From Bradyrhizobium sp. in8p8 (GTDB lineage: Bacteria; Pseudomonadota; Alphaproteobacteria; Rhizobiales; Xanthobacteraceae), in assembly GCF_000426845.1 (NCBI RefSeq), contig NZ_AUGD01000006.1:186001-250000 (forward strand): a stretch of 64,000 bases of DNA. Reading direction: 5' to 3'. This document shows positions 1 through 10,356 of this stretch, in pieces. Every line of letters begins with the position of its first letter. The first letter of the stretch is position 1. A program made the translations under genes and the position numbers. A model generated the notes under the pieces. The model worked only from the letters and a program-made list of their open reading frames with translations, searched no databases and was not told the DNA's origin.

Positions 1-1578
1 TTCTGCGGTGCCGCCCGCACCGTAACCGGCTCGAGCTACCTGTTCCAGACGGCGGCCGGCCGTTTCCTGGTCGATTGCGGCCTGTTCCAGGGCCAGAAGA
101 CGCTGAAGGAGCTCAACTACGGCGCCTTTCCGTTCCGCCCCGCCGATATCGATGCCGTTCTGCTCACGCACGCCCACATCGATCATAGCGGTCTCTTGCC
201 AAAACTCGTGCGCGCGGGATTCGAGGGGCCGATCCTGGCGACGCGTGGCACGATCGACCTTTGCTCCTACATGCTCCCCGACGCCGGCAGCATCCAGGAA
301 TCGGAAGTCACGCAGCTCAACCGGCGCAACGCCTCGCGCGGGCGCAAGCAGGTAGCGCCCATCTACACACAGGCCGATGCGATCGCATCGCTCCAGTCGT
401 TTCGTCCGGTCGATTACGAACGCTGGACCGACGTGATCCCGGGCGTCCGCGCGCGCTACTGGAACGCCGGCCATCTGCTCGGCTCCGCCTCGATCGAGCT
501 CGAGATCGCCGAGCGAGCCTCGACGCGTCCGCTGCGCGTGCTGCTCTCCGGCGACGTCGGACCCGAGGCCAAGCTGCTCCAGCCCGATCCCGAAGCGCCG
601 ACCGACTTCGATTACGTCATCTCGGAAGCGACCTATGGCGACCGGGTACGTGAGGCCACGACACCTGCGCTCCGCCGCAAGCACCTCGCCGCCGAGGTGC
701 GCGATGCTGCGGCGGCGGGCGGCGCGCTGCTGCTGCCCGCCTTCGCGGTCGAGCGCACCCAGGAGCTGATCGTCGACCTCGTCGACCTGATGGAGCACGG
801 CGAGATACCGACGGCACCGATCTTCCTCGATTCTCCGCTCGCGATCCGCGCGACCGAGGTATTCCGGCGACATGCCGAGAGCCTCGACCCGTCCGTCGAC
901 GTCACCCGCCTGCTCAACTCGCCGCATCTCAAATTCACCGAGACGGCGGACGAGAGCAAGGCCATCATGCGCCTGTCCGGGTTCCACATCATCATCGCCG
1001 CGAGCGGCATGTGCGATGCCGGCCGCATACGCCACCACCTGAAGCGCTGGCTGTGGAACGAGCGTGCGACCGTGCTGCTCGCCGGCTTCCAGGCCAACGG
1101 CACGCTCGGCCGCTTCCTCCAGAACGGCTCCAAGGCCGTGCGGATCCAGGGCGAGGAGATCAAGGTCGCCGCCCGCATCCGCATGATCGACGAATATTCG
1201 GGCCATGCCGACGGTGCCGGCATGGCCAGCTGGATCGCGGCGCGCCGGCCCATCTCCCGCGGGCTGTTTTTGGTGCACGGCGAGGAAGAGGCGATTGCCG
1301 GGCTGGCCGAGCGCGTGGCCGGACGCATCATACCGGCAGCCAAGGTCTACCAGCCGATGCTGGACGACATTTATGAGCTCTCCGCACCGGAACCGCGCGT
1401 GCTCGACCCAGATCATCGCCGGCGGCTCTCGCCGGAGGCCGTGACCCGTCTCGACTGGCACAACGAGATGTCCGAGCTCATGCTCGATATCAACGATCGT
1501 ATTGCCGCCGCCGCCGACGACCGCGTCCGCGGGGTCATCATCCGAAGGCTGCGCCGCGCGTTGGAGGAAAACGCGTAG
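1..1578 (+). CDS. MBL-fold/beta-CASP metallo-hydrolase (RNA-processing type), 5' partial
   Basis: The reading frame is open from base 1, so the true start lies left of the window; 525 residues are visible. The zinc motif HAHIDH is encoded at 169-186, preceded by the family-typical VDCGLFQG strand. The middle carries the beta-CASP segment (GTLGRF, ASGMCDAGR), and the C-terminal part has the RNA-specificity (RMMBL) motif with EYSGHADG. Family members are zinc-dependent RNases or nucleases of the CPSF73/RNase J superfamily, probably cytoplasmic. The last 100 or so residues are an extension past the RMMBL core. There is no close partner: the next gene starts 241 bp downstream. The physiological RNA substrate cannot be read from sequence. 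Confidence 0.9.
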   Translation, partial: FCGAARTVTGSSYLFQTAAGRFLVDCGLFQGQKTLKELNYGAFPFRPADIDAVLLTHAHIDHSGLLPKLVRAGFEGPILATRGTIDLCSYMLPDAGSIQESEVTQLNRRNASRGRKQVAPIYTQADAIASLQSFRPVDYERWTDVIPGVRARYWNAGHLLGSASIELEIAERASTRPLRVLLSGDVGPEAKLLQPDPEAPTDFDYVISEATYGDRVREATTPALRRKHLAAEVRDAAAAGGALLLPAFAVERTQELIVDLVDLMEHGEIPTAPIFLDSPLAIRATEVFRRHAESLDPSVDVTRLLNSPHLKFTETADESKAIMRLSGFHIIIAASGMCDAGRIRHHLKRWLWNERATVLLAGFQANGTLGRFLQNGSKAVRIQGEEIKVAARIRMIDEYSGHADGAGMASWIAARRPISRGLFLVHGEEEAIAGLAERVAGRIIPAAKVYQPMLDDIYELSAPEPRVLDPDHRRRLSPEAVTRLDWHNEMSELMLDINDRIAAAADDRVRGVIIRRLRRALEENA

Positions 1579-1624
1579 AGCAACGCTGATGGCCGAGATA
1601 GCTCTCAGCGTTACTCCCAACATT

Positions 1625-1710
1625 CGTCATAGCAAGGAGCCCTTGCTGCGAAGCGATCCAGAATCTTTCCGCCGAGGGGCTTTGGATGCTTCGCTGCAGC
1701 TCGTTGCATA
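1625..1710. repeat. Degenerate palindromic intergenic repeat, family A
   Basis: This 86-bp stretch aligns along its length with the cleaner copy at 40137-40223: CGTCAT at the left end, GCGAAGCGATCCAGA inside, then TTGGATGCTTCGCTGC and CTCG. It is decayed, since the arms no longer pair perfectly. Such REP/BIME-like palindromes are common between genes in Bradyrhizobium. Just upstream, AACGCTGA (1582-1589) and TCAGCGTT (1605-1612) form an 8-bp inverted repeat that could fold after the stop of the metallo-hydrolase, but no T-tract follows. Confidence 0.6.
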
Positions 1711-1819
1711 GCTGACCTACCGGGCTGTTGGCCGCTCCCGCTTTACGCCTCAACGAATTCCTGATCCTCTCACCTTTAATCAGCCGGACCAACCGGCCTA
1801 GCCCAAGGAGAGAGACGCC

Positions 1820-3454
1820 ATGAAGCTCGGCACCGCCATTGCGGAAATCATGAGGCGCGAGGGAATCGAGATCCTCTGCGGCTATCCCGTCAACCATCTG
1901 ATCGAGCATGCGGCCAAAGCCGAGATCCGCCCCGTGATGGTGCGGCAGGAGCGCGTCGGGATCCACATGGCGGATGCGATCTCGCGGGTGACGTCGGGGC
2001 GCAGCATCGGCGCGTTCTGCATGCAGCATGGGCCGGGCGCGGAGAACGCGATGGGCGGCGTCGCGCAGTGTTTCGGCGAATCCGTGCCCGTCCTGGTGCT
2101 GCCGATGGGCTATCAGCGCCGGCTTGCGCATATCGAGCCGAACTTCAATTCCAGCGAGGCGATGAAGCCGTTTTCGAAATCGTCGGAGCCGATCATTCTC
2201 GCCACTGAAGTCGCCAACATCTTCCGCCGCGCCTTCACCAGGCTGAAGAACGGCCGCGGCGGGCCCGTCATCGTGGAAATTCCCGCGGACATGTGGAATG
2301 AGGAGGTGCCGGAGCCGCTCGACTATACGCCGGTGCTGCGCACCCGCTATGGCGCCGACCCTGTTCACGTCAAGGAAGCAGCCAGCCTGCTCGTGAATGC
2401 AAAGCGGCCGGTGATCTATGCCGGCCAGGGCGTGCATTACGCGCAGGCGTGGCCACAGCTGAAACGGCTTGCGGAGCGGCTGGCGATCCCAGTCACCACC
2501 AGCTTGGGCGGGAAATCCTCCTTTCCAGAAACGCATCCGCTCTCGCTCGGCTCCGGCGGGCTCGCCGTGCCGCGCGCGGTGCCGAAATTTCTGACTGAAG
2601 CCGATGTCATCTTCGGCATCGGCTGCTCCTTCACCGAAACCAACTTCGGCATTGCGATGCCGAAGGGCAAGACCATCATCCATTCCACGCTCGATCCCAA
2701 TCATCTCAACAAGGACGTGGAAGCCAAGATCGGCCTGGTCGGCGACGCCGGCCTCGTGCTGGACGCGCTGCTGGAGGAGATCGGCAGGACCGTCACATCC
2801 GATCGTGACGCCTCCGCGGTCGCCGCCGAGATCGCGGCCTCGCACAAGGAGTGGCTGGCGAAATGGATGCCGAAGCTTACCAGCAACGACGCGCCCCTCA
2901 GCCCTTATCGCGTGCTCTGGGACTTGCAGCACACCGTCGACATCCGCAACACGATCATCACGCACGATGCCGGCAGCCCCCGTGACCAGCTCTCGCCGTT
3001 CTGGAAATCCGTCGAGCCCCTCACCTATCTCGGCTGGGGCAAGACGACCCAGCTCGGCTATGGCCTTGGGCTCGCGATGGGCGCCAAGCTGGCAAAGCCC
3101 GACAAACTCTGCATCAATATCTGGGGCGACGCAGCCATCGGCTTCACGGGCATGGATTTCGAGACCGCGGTGCGGGAGCGCATCCCGATCATGTCGATCC
3201 TGCTCAACAATTTCTCGATGGCGATCGAGTTGAAGGTGATGCCGATCTCGACCGAGAAATATCGCTCGACCGACATTTCCGGCGATTATGCCGCGATGGC
3301 GCGCGCCTTCGGCGGCTATGGCGAGCGGGTGACGAGCCCGGAGGACATCATACCCGCGATCAAGCGCGGCATTCAGAAGACGCAGGAAGGCGTTCCGGTG
3401 CTGCTGGAGTTCATTACCAGCAAGGAGACCGAGGTGTCGCGGCCGGGCACATGA
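1820..3454 (+). CDS. Thiamine pyrophosphate-dependent enzyme, acetolactate synthase-like
   Basis: This 544-residue protein has the three-domain layout of the TPP superfamily (POX/AHAS group). The N-terminal domain carries the conserved glutamate region RQERVGIHMADA and the QHGPGAENAMGG loop. A central Rossmann-like domain follows (VIYAGQGV, FGIGCSFTETNFG). The C-terminal pyrophosphate/Mg-binding domain has WGDAAIGFTGMDFETAV and NNFSMAIE, a variant of the GDG-N26-NN motif. The ATG follows a good ribosome site (AAGGAGAGAG). No small AHAS subunit lies nearby, so it is probably not the biosynthetic acetolactate synthase. A catabolic decarboxylase or carboligase acting on a 2-oxo acid is more likely. 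The substrate cannot be assigned. Confidence 0.85.
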   Translation: MKLGTAIAEIMRREGIEILCGYPVNHLIEHAAKAEIRPVMVRQERVGIHMADAISRVTSGRSIGAFCMQHGPGAENAMGGVAQCFGESVPVLVLPMGYQRRLAHIEPNFNSSEAMKPFSKSSEPIILATEVANIFRRAFTRLKNGRGGPVIVEIPADMWNEEVPEPLDYTPVLRTRYGADPVHVKEAASLLVNAKRPVIYAGQGVHYAQAWPQLKRLAERLAIPVTTSLGGKSSFPETHPLSLGSGGLAVPRAVPKFLTEADVIFGIGCSFTETNFGIAMPKGKTIIHSTLDPNHLNKDVEAKIGLVGDAGLVLDALLEEIGRTVTSDRDASAVAAEIAASHKEWLAKWMPKLTSNDAPLSPYRVLWDLQHTVDIRNTIITHDAGSPRDQLSPFWKSVEPLTYLGWGKTTQLGYGLGLAMGAKLAKPDKLCINIWGDAAIGFTGMDFETAVRERIPIMSILLNNFSMAIELKVMPISTEKYRSTDISGDYAAMARAFGGYGERVTSPEDIIPAIKRGIQKTQEGVPVLLEFITSKETEVSRPGT

Positions 3455-3557
3455 GCGAGGCGGATTTCAGCAAGTCTTCCGACACTGGTTCCAGCAGCGG
3501 AGGATGTGATAATCCGGCCCGGTGAGGTGGGAGGTGCGGCATAGGGCCGGATTGCGA

Positions 3558-5513
3558 ATGATTAACCCTCCGACGAACAGCGCCGATGAGCTCGCCGCCG
3601 AGAGCGCGCGGCTGCGCAGCGAGCTTGCGATTGCGCGGGATCGACAGAGCGCCAGCGCCGAGATCCTCCGCACCATCGCGGCCTCTCCTTCCGATGCGCG
3701 GCCGGTCTTCGCGGCGATCGCCTCCAGCTCCAAGCGCCTGCTCGGCGGCTTCTCGGCGACCGTGCTCCAGTTCATCGGCGACGAGCTGCACCTCGTGGCA
3801 TTCACGCCGACCAGCCCGGAGGCGGACAAGGGGCTCGAAGCGTCGTTCCCGCGCAAGATCTCCGACTTCCCGACCTTTGCCCTCGTGCGCGACGGAAAGA
3901 CGATCCAGTTTCCCGACAGCGAGGCGGCCGAGGTTCCCGAGCTGAACCGGGAGCTGGCACGGCTTCGCGGCTTCCGCAGCGTCCTGTTCATGCCGCTGAT
4001 GAACCGGGGCACGCCGGTCGGCATGATCAGCGTCACGCGCGCCGAACCCGGTGCGTTCGCGCCTGATGTCGTCCAGCTGCTCCAGACCTTTGCCGACCAA
4101 GCGGTGATCGCGATCGAGAATGCGCGGCTGTTCAATGAGACACGCGAGGCCCTGGAGCGGCAGACCGCGACAGCTGACATCTTGAAGGTGATGGCCGCCT
4201 CGCCGTCCGATATGCAGCCGGTCTTCGACGCCATCGCTGCCAATGCCAACCGGCTGATCGATGGCTTCTCCACCGCGGTGTTGCGCTATATCGACGGCGC
4301 CGTGCATCTTGCGGCATTCACCTCGACCGATCCCGCCGGCGATCGCGTGCTCCAGGCCTCGTTCCCAGTACAGTTCGCACGATTCCCGCCCCACCAGCTC
4401 GTGGCCCATGGTCACGCGGCGCAATTGCCCGACACCGAACTCGAGCCCGCCGCGCGCGACATCGCGCGCGCCCGCGGCTATCGCAGCATGCTGTTCACGC
4501 CGCTAATGAGCGAGGGCGAAGCGATCGGCATCATCATCGCAACGCGGCGCGCAACGGGCAGCTTCGCCGATCATCATGTGCGGCTACTCCAGACCTTTGC
4601 CGATCAAGCCGTGATCGCGATCAAGAACGTCAGCCTGTTCAACGAGGTCGCGACCCGCACCAGCGAGCTGGCCAAATCGCTGGACGATCTGCGCGCGGCG
4701 CAAGACCGGCTGATCCAGACCGAGAAGCTGGCTTCGCTCGGCCAGCTCACCGCCGGCATCGCCCATGAGATCAAGAACCCGCTCAACTTCGTCAATAACT
4801 TCGCATCGCTCTCCGCAGAGCTGACGGACGAGCTGAACGAGTTGCTCGCGCCGGTCACGCTCGCAGACGACGTCCGCAGCGAAGTCGATGAGCTGACGGG
4901 ACTCCTGAAGGACAATCTGCAAAAGGTCGTGCAGCACGGACGGCGCGCCGATTCCATCGTCAAGAACATGCTGCTGCATTCACGCGAGGGCGGCGGCGAG
5001 CACGGGCTGAGCGACATCAACGCACTGGTCGAGGAGAGCCTCAACCTCGCCTATCACGGTGCCCGCGCCGAGAAGCCGGGGTTCGATGTGAGGCTGAAGC
5101 GCGAGCTCGATCCGGCGGCCGGGCAAGCCGAAGTGTTTCCGCAGGAGATCACCCGGATGCTGCTGAACCTGATCTCGAACGGATTCCACGCGGTCACCAG
5201 ACGCAAGGCCGACGGCGTGGCCGGTTACGAGCCGGAGGTGACCGCCGCAACGCGCGACCGCGGCGACAGCATCGAGATCCGCATTCGCGACAACGGCACC
5301 GGGATTGCGGACGAGGTCAAAGAGAAGATGTTCGATCCGTTCTTTACCACCAAGCCGGCCGGCGAAGGCACCGGCCTCGGGTTGTCGATGAGCCACGACA
5401 TCGTGGTGAAACAGCATGGCGGAACGATCGACGTCGCGACCGTGCCGGGCGAATTCACCGAGTTCACGATTCTGCTGCCGCGGAAGAGCAGCTTTGCGGG
5501 CGGACGGGGCTAG
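3558..5513 (+). CDS. Tandem-GAF sensor histidine kinase
   Basis: A soluble kinase of 651 residues. Two GAF domains (about residues 40-200 and 215-370) begin with near-identical phrases (ILRTIAASPSDARPVF and ILKVMAASPSDMQPVF), suggesting internal duplication. A short coiled linker follows. The dimerization domain carries phospho-acceptor His403 in GIAHEIKNPLNFVNNF, followed by an HATPase domain with N-box MLLNLISNGFHAV, GTGIADEV, FDPFFTTK and GTGLGLSMS. No membrane segment is seen, so the signal is probably cytosolic. I chose the ATG at 3558; an in-frame GTG at 3522 would add 12 residues. No response regulator is adjacent, so the partner is elsewhere. Its stop is 3 bp from that of the convergent MFS gene. 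Confidence 0.9.
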   Translation: MINPPTNSADELAAESARLRSELAIARDRQSASAEILRTIAASPSDARPVFAAIASSSKRLLGGFSATVLQFIGDELHLVAFTPTSPEADKGLEASFPRKISDFPTFALVRDGKTIQFPDSEAAEVPELNRELARLRGFRSVLFMPLMNRGTPVGMISVTRAEPGAFAPDVVQLLQTFADQAVIAIENARLFNETREALERQTATADILKVMAASPSDMQPVFDAIAANANRLIDGFSTAVLRYIDGAVHLAAFTSTDPAGDRVLQASFPVQFARFPPHQLVAHGHAAQLPDTELEPAARDIARARGYRSMLFTPLMSEGEAIGIIIATRRATGSFADHHVRLLQTFADQAVIAIKNVSLFNEVATRTSELAKSLDDLRAAQDRLIQTEKLASLGQLTAGIAHEIKNPLNFVNNFASLSAELTDELNELLAPVTLADDVRSEVDELTGLLKDNLQKVVQHGRRADSIVKNMLLHSREGGGEHGLSDINALVEESLNLAYHGARAEKPGFDVRLKRELDPAAGQAEVFPQEITRMLLNLISNGFHAVTRRKADGVAGYEPEVTAATRDRGDSIEIRIRDNGTGIADEVKEKMFDPFFTTKPAGEGTGLGLSMSHDIVVKQHGGTIDVATVPGEFTEFTILLPRKSSFAGGRG

Positions 5514-5516
5514 CCG

Positions 5517-7095
5517 CTACTCCACCATCTCGGCGGATTGCTTCGCCGAAGGACCGGCCAGCGGCCGCTCCTCCATCGCGATCAGGCAGAGAGCAGCAGC
5601 GGTCATCAGCGCAGTGGCCGCGCCGAACACGTAGCGGAACGCGTGCCGCATGTCCTCGGCGGGAATAGCGACGCTACCTGCGGCGTGATGCTCGCCGAGC
5701 GGAATGTCTGCACCGAGCGCGATCAGCAGGATGGCCGCGAACGCCGCAACCGTGAACGACGACATCAGCGAGCGGAAGAAGTTCAACGCGCCGGTGATTG
5801 TGCCAACCTGCGGACGTGCGACAGAATTCTGCACCGAGACCACGCAGACCGGAAAGGTTGTGCCGAGGCCGAGCGCAAACGCGGCCATCAGCGTCAACAG
5901 GCCCCACAGCGGCAGCGTCGTGAGCGTGAGACCAAGGCCGCACAGCGCGGCCCAGGACGTCCCGATGATGGCGACACGCTTGTAGTGCTTGGCCCGCGCC
6001 ATCGTACGTCCGGCGATCGCCGCACCGCAGGTCGAGACAGCCGCAAGCGGGATCAGCGCTAGGCCCGCCTCGCTGGCGCTGAGGCGGTAGACCGATTCGT
6101 AATAGAGCGGGAGCTGGACCGTGAGGCCCGTGATGGCGCCGAGCGCACAGCCCCCCGCCATCAGCCCGAACGGCACGACGCTTCCACCCAGCAGCGGCAG
6201 CGGCAGGAAGGGCTCGTCCGCGCGCCGGGCGTGCCAGACGAAGGTGACGGCGAGCGCGACCGCGCCGCCCACCATCGCGAGCACGGTCGGCGACAGCCAC
6301 GGAAAACGCGTGCCGCCCCAGGTCAGCACCAACATGAAGACGACCGCGGAGGCCATCAGCAACACGCCGCCGAGCCAGTCGACCTTGCGCTTGCGGTGGA
6401 ACACCGGGATCTTCTTCATCTTCGGCAGCAAGAGCGCGATCGCAGCGGCCGAAAGCGGCAGATTGATCCAGAAGATCATCGACCAGTGCAGATGCTCGGC
6501 GAAGACGCCGCCGATGACCGGGCCGAGAATGCCGCCGACCATCCAGACGCTAGAGAAATAGGCCTGGTATTGCCCGCGCTCCCTTGGGCTCACCACGTCG
6601 GAAATCACGGTCTGCACCACCGGCATGATGCCGCCGCCGCCGAGGCCCTGGAGGCCGCGCGCCAGAATCAGCATGGGCATGTTCGGCGCGACCGCGCACA
6701 GCACCGAGCCCGCGACGAACAGGCTGAGCGAGGTGATTATCATGGCCTTGCGGCCGTAGATGTCGCTGAGCGTACCGAACACCGGCGCGACCGCGGTCGA
6801 GGCGAGCAGATAGGCGGTGATCACCCAAGACAGGTTCGAGACGTCCTGGAACTGGCGCCCGATGGTCGGCAGCGCAGTCGCCACGATGGTCTGGTCGAGT
6901 GCGGCCAGGAACATCGTCAGCATCAGGCTGATGACGATGGTGCGGACCTCGTCCTGCGACAGCGGTACCGGCGGCGCGATGGACGGGGCGTCATCGACGC
7001 TGATGACCTCGCTGGGAAGCCGGGACAGCTCTTCGGCGATATCGTCAGGCAACGTCTGGACGTCGGCAGCGCTCTGCCGTTCGAACTTGTTCATC
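5517..7095 (-). CDS. MFS drug-efflux transporter, DHA2 (14-TM) type
   Basis: A polytopic inner-membrane protein of 525 residues with about 14 hydrophobic segments. It has the MFS motif A between TM2 and TM3 (GTLSDIYGRKAMI) and a motif-C-like TM5 stretch (MVGGILGPVIGGVF), as in the EmrB/QacA group of proton-driven multidrug exporters. The start is placed at MNKFERQS, since the upstream in-frame extension is not protein-like. A soluble N-terminal tail of about 55 residues precedes TM1. No HlyD/EmrA adaptor is adjacent. The substrate cannot be predicted. Confidence 0.9.
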
Positions 7096-7250
7096 TCGAT
7101 CGGGCGTCGTGAGGCGGCGCAACGCCGCGAAGGATTCGTTCTATGCAGTCCAATGTAGACAGCAAAGCTTTCCCCAGGCAGGCACCGCGGCGCATGGGTG
7201 CATCCCGCCACCGGGTCATCCCGAACGCGTGACCCGCATCACGCGGCGGT

Positions 7251-7766
7251 TCAGTCCTTCGGACGTCGCTTCAGGCGAGCCCGCTTCGGCAAGGTCGCCG
7301 GCCATTGCACGATATGATCCTCCAGCTCCTCGTCCGGGATCTGCTCCTCGCTGCCTTCGACCCGGCCGCGCACGGAGACGCCGGCCTCATGCACCGTGTT
7401 GGGATCGCCTGAGACCAGCGGATGCCACCAATAGAGGTCGCGCCCTTCGGCGACGAGCTTGTAGCCGCAGCTCGGCGGCAGCCAGTTCAGGGTGCGGACA
7501 TTGGCCGGGGTCAGGCGAACGCAATCCGGAACCTTGTCGGAACGATTCGGGTAGTCCTTGCAGGCGCAGCTGGCTCCATCGAGCAGCTTGCAGCCGACAT
7601 GGGTGAAATAAATCTGACCGGTGTCCTCGTCTTCCAGCTTGTTCAGGCAGCAGCGCCCGCAGCCGTCGCACAGGCTTTCCCATTCGGGCCCCGACATCTC
7701 TTCCAACGTCTTGGTTTTCCAGAAGAATCCTTCCTGTCCGGAAGGTCGTTTGGGAGCTGCGGTCAT
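7251..7766 (-). CDS. YcgN/YkgJ-like cysteine-cluster protein
   Basis: A cytoplasmic protein of 171 residues matching the YcgN (UPF0260) family in length. The conserved Cys cluster is CDGCGRCC near residue 34, followed by GCKLLDGASCACKDY and VPDC. These cysteines probably bind a metal or an Fe-S centre, as proposed for the family. The C-terminal half has the family phrase CGYKLVAEGRDLYWWHPLVSG. The ATG at 7766 was chosen because translation upstream is Arg/Ala-rich and not conserved-looking. It is divergent from the PBP1A gene with a 292-bp gap in which I see no clear site. The biochemical role of the family is not established. Confidence 0.88.
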   Translation of the reverse strand: MTAAPKRPSGQEGFFWKTKTLEEMSGPEWESLCDGCGRCCLNKLEDEDTGQIYFTHVGCKLLDGASCACKDYPNRSDKVPDCVRLTPANVRTLNWLPPSCGYKLVAEGRDLYWWHPLVSGDPNTVHEAGVSVRGRVEGSEEQIPDEELEDHIVQWPATLPKRARLKRRPKD

Positions 7767-8058
7767 GCGCCTCGATAAAATTCGAAAAGAGCTACGGCGA
7801 CGCCATCTAGGGCGCGCGGCCGCAAAGGTGCAAGCAAGGCCTTGTCGAAGCCCGTAATTGCCCGGGGGCATTTATGCCTGTTGTTCAAAATCGCGAGCGT
7901 GACCATTGGTTTATGGGCCCCGCTCGGCTAGAAGAAACAGCAAGTCCCTCGGATGCTGGCCGGGCGCCTTGGGTTTGCCGCAACATTCCCTCAAGACGTC
8001 TCGATGCCGCCCCGGCCGGGTGCTTGAACGCTTTCGAAGCAAGCCTCAAGGGTTCTAG

Positions 8059-10347
8059 GTGCGCCAGATCATACCACCGCATTGGAAGCAGAGGGTCCGG
8101 AATTTCTTCCTCGACCTCGATGCGCGCATCGACTCCTCGCTGTTCTCCTCGGCCAAGGGCATCCGCGAGCTCTACGAGCGTTACTCGACCTTCATGGACC
8201 GGTTCTATGTCGGACGATGGAAGCGCTGGGTGTTCATCGAGCCGCTCTCCGAAGCTGCGACGCTCGGGCTCGGCGGCCTCGTCGTGATGCTCGCCCTCGC
8301 CATCCCCGCGTTCCGCGAAACCGCGGACGAGGACTGGCTGAAGAAGTCCGACCTCGCCGTGAGCTTCCTCGACCGCTACGGCAATCCGATCGGCAGCCGC
8401 GGCATCAAGCACAACGACTCGATCCCGCTGGAAGATTTTCCCGACGTGCTGATCAAGGCGACGCTGGCCACCGAGGACCGCCGGTTCTACGAGCATTTCG
8501 GCATCGACATCGCCGGCACCGCCCGCGCGCTCGTCACCAACGCCCAGGCCGGCGGCGTCCGCCAGGGCGGCTCCTCCATCACCCAGCAGCTCGCCAAGAA
8601 CCTGTTCCTGAGCAACGAGCGCACCATCGAGCGCAAGGTCAACGAAGCATTCCTCGCGATCTGGCTGGAATGGCGCCTGACCAAGAACGAGATCCTCAAG
8701 CTGTATCTCGACCGCGCCTATATGGGCGGCGGCACCTTCGGAGTCGACGGCGCGGCGCACTTCTACTTCAACAAGTCCGCGCGCGACGTGACGCTGGCGG
8801 AAGCCGCGATGCTCGCCGGCCTGTTCAAGGCGCCGACCAAATACGCCCCCCACATCAACCTGCCCGCCGCCCGCGCCCGCGCCAACGTCGTTCTCGACAA
8901 TCTCGTCGATGCCGGCTTCATGACCGAGGGCCAGGTGTTCGGCGCCCGCCGCAATCCGGCGTTCGCCGTCGACCGCCGCGACGAGGCCTCGCCGAACTAT
9001 TATCTCGACTACGCCTTCGACGAGATGCGCAAGCTGGTCGACACCTTCCCGAAGTCCTACACCGAGCGCGTCTTCGTGGTGCGCACCGCGATGGATTCCA
9101 ACGTGCAGAAAGCGGCCGAGGACGCAGTCGAGAACCAGCTGCGCCAGTTCGGCCGCGACTATCACGCGACGCAGGCCGCGACGGTCGTTGCCGATCTCGA
9201 CGGCGGCATCCGCGCCATGGTCGGCGGCCGCGACTACGGCGCCAGCCAGTTCAATCGCGCCACCGACGCCTATCGCCAGCCCGGCTCCTCGTTCAAGCCT
9301 TACGTCTACACCACCGCGCTGCTGAACGGCTACACGCCGAACTCGGTCGTTGTCGACGGTCCCGTCTGCATCGGCAATTGGTGCCCGCAGAATTATGGCC
9401 ATTCCTATTCCGGCTCGGTGACGCTGACGCAGGCGATCACGCGCTCGATCAACGTCGTGCCGGTGAAGCTGTCGATCGAGATTGGCCGGCGGGAACAGCC
9501 GAAGGCGCCGAACCCGGCCAAGGTCGGCCGCGCCAAGATCGTCGAGGTCGCCCGCCGGTTCGGTCTCAAGGCGCCGCTGCCCGACACGCCGTCGCTGCCG
9601 ATCGGCTCGGACGAAGTCACCGTGCTCGAGCATGCGGTCGCCTACGCCACCTTCCCGAACCGCGGCAAGGCGGTGACGCCGCATGCGGTGCTGGAGGTGC
9701 GCACCGGCGCAGGCGATCTCGTCTGGCGCTGGGACCGCGACGGCCCGAAGCCGCGGCAGGCGATTCCCGCCTCCGTCGCCGCCGACATGGCGGGCATGAT
9801 GAGCCACGTCGTCAGCGAGGGCACGGCGCGCCGTGCTGCGCTGGACGGCATTCCGACCGCGGGCAAGACCGGCACCACCAATGCGTATCGCGACGCCTGG
9901 TTCGTCGGCTACACCGGCAATTTCACCTGCGCGGTGTGGTATGGCAACGACGACTATTCGCCGACCAACCGCATGACCGGCGGCTCGCTGCCGGCGCAGA
10001 CCTGGCACGACATCATGCTTGCGGCGCATCAGGGCGTCGAGGTCAGGGAGATCCCCGGCGTCGGCATGGGCCAGAAGCTGCCGCCGCATCATGTGAGCAA
10101 CGCGCACGCCAATGCGGCGCCGAAGGTGCTGGAGACCAAGCCGGGTCCTCCGCCGGTGCTGACCAAGCGTGGCGCCGACATTCTGGTGCGCGTCGAGAGG
10201 CTGCTCGACAATGCGGCCAGGACTGCGAACAAATCGACGGATGCCGACAGCAATCCGGCCAAGCCGTCCTCGTCGACGAGCGCGCTCGCCTTCCCGCAGA
10301 ACTATGCGGAAGAGAACGCCAACACTTCCGCCCCGCGCAAGAACTGA
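8059..10347 (+). CDS. Class A penicillin-binding protein, PBP1A family (bifunctional transglycosylase/transpeptidase)
   Basis: A 762-residue peptidoglycan synthase starting at GTG. One N-terminal membrane anchor lies around residues 70-90. The GT51 glycosyltransferase domain has catalytic Glu139 in ATEDRRFYEHFGID and the QGGSSITQQLAKNLFL motif. The transpeptidase domain has SxxK with Ser410 (GSSFKPY), an SxN-type motif (TRSINVV) and KTGT at Lys603 (AGKTGTTNAYRDAWFVGY). It polymerizes lipid II and cross-links stem peptides in the periplasm. The about 70-residue cytoplasmic N-terminal region is longer than in E. coli PBP1a. It heads a three-gene run with the DUF1214 and DUF1254 genes (9-bp gap, then a 4-bp overlap). 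Confidence 0.95.
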   Translation: MRQIIPPHWKQRVRNFFLDLDARIDSSLFSSAKGIRELYERYSTFMDRFYVGRWKRWVFIEPLSEAATLGLGGLVVMLALAIPAFRETADEDWLKKSDLAVSFLDRYGNPIGSRGIKHNDSIPLEDFPDVLIKATLATEDRRFYEHFGIDIAGTARALVTNAQAGGVRQGGSSITQQLAKNLFLSNERTIERKVNEAFLAIWLEWRLTKNEILKLYLDRAYMGGGTFGVDGAAHFYFNKSARDVTLAEAAMLAGLFKAPTKYAPHINLPAARARANVVLDNLVDAGFMTEGQVFGARRNPAFAVDRRDEASPNYYLDYAFDEMRKLVDTFPKSYTERVFVVRTAMDSNVQKAAEDAVENQLRQFGRDYHATQAATVVADLDGGIRAMVGGRDYGASQFNRATDAYRQPGSSFKPYVYTTALLNGYTPNSVVVDGPVCIGNWCPQNYGHSYSGSVTLTQAITRSINVVPVKLSIEIGRREQPKAPNPAKVGRAKIVEVARRFGLKAPLPDTPSLPIGSDEVTVLEHAVAYATFPNRGKAVTPHAVLEVRTGAGDLVWRWDRDGPKPRQAIPASVAADMAGMMSHVVSEGTARRAALDGIPTAGKTGTTNAYRDAWFVGYTGNFTCAVWYGNDDYSPTNRMTGGSLPAQTWHDIMLAAHQGVEVREIPGVGMGQKLPPHHVSNAHANAAPKVLETKPGPPPVLTKRGADILVRVERLLDNAARTANKSTDADSNPAKPSSSTSALAFPQNYAEENANTSAPRKN

Positions 10348-10356
10348 TCGAAACCC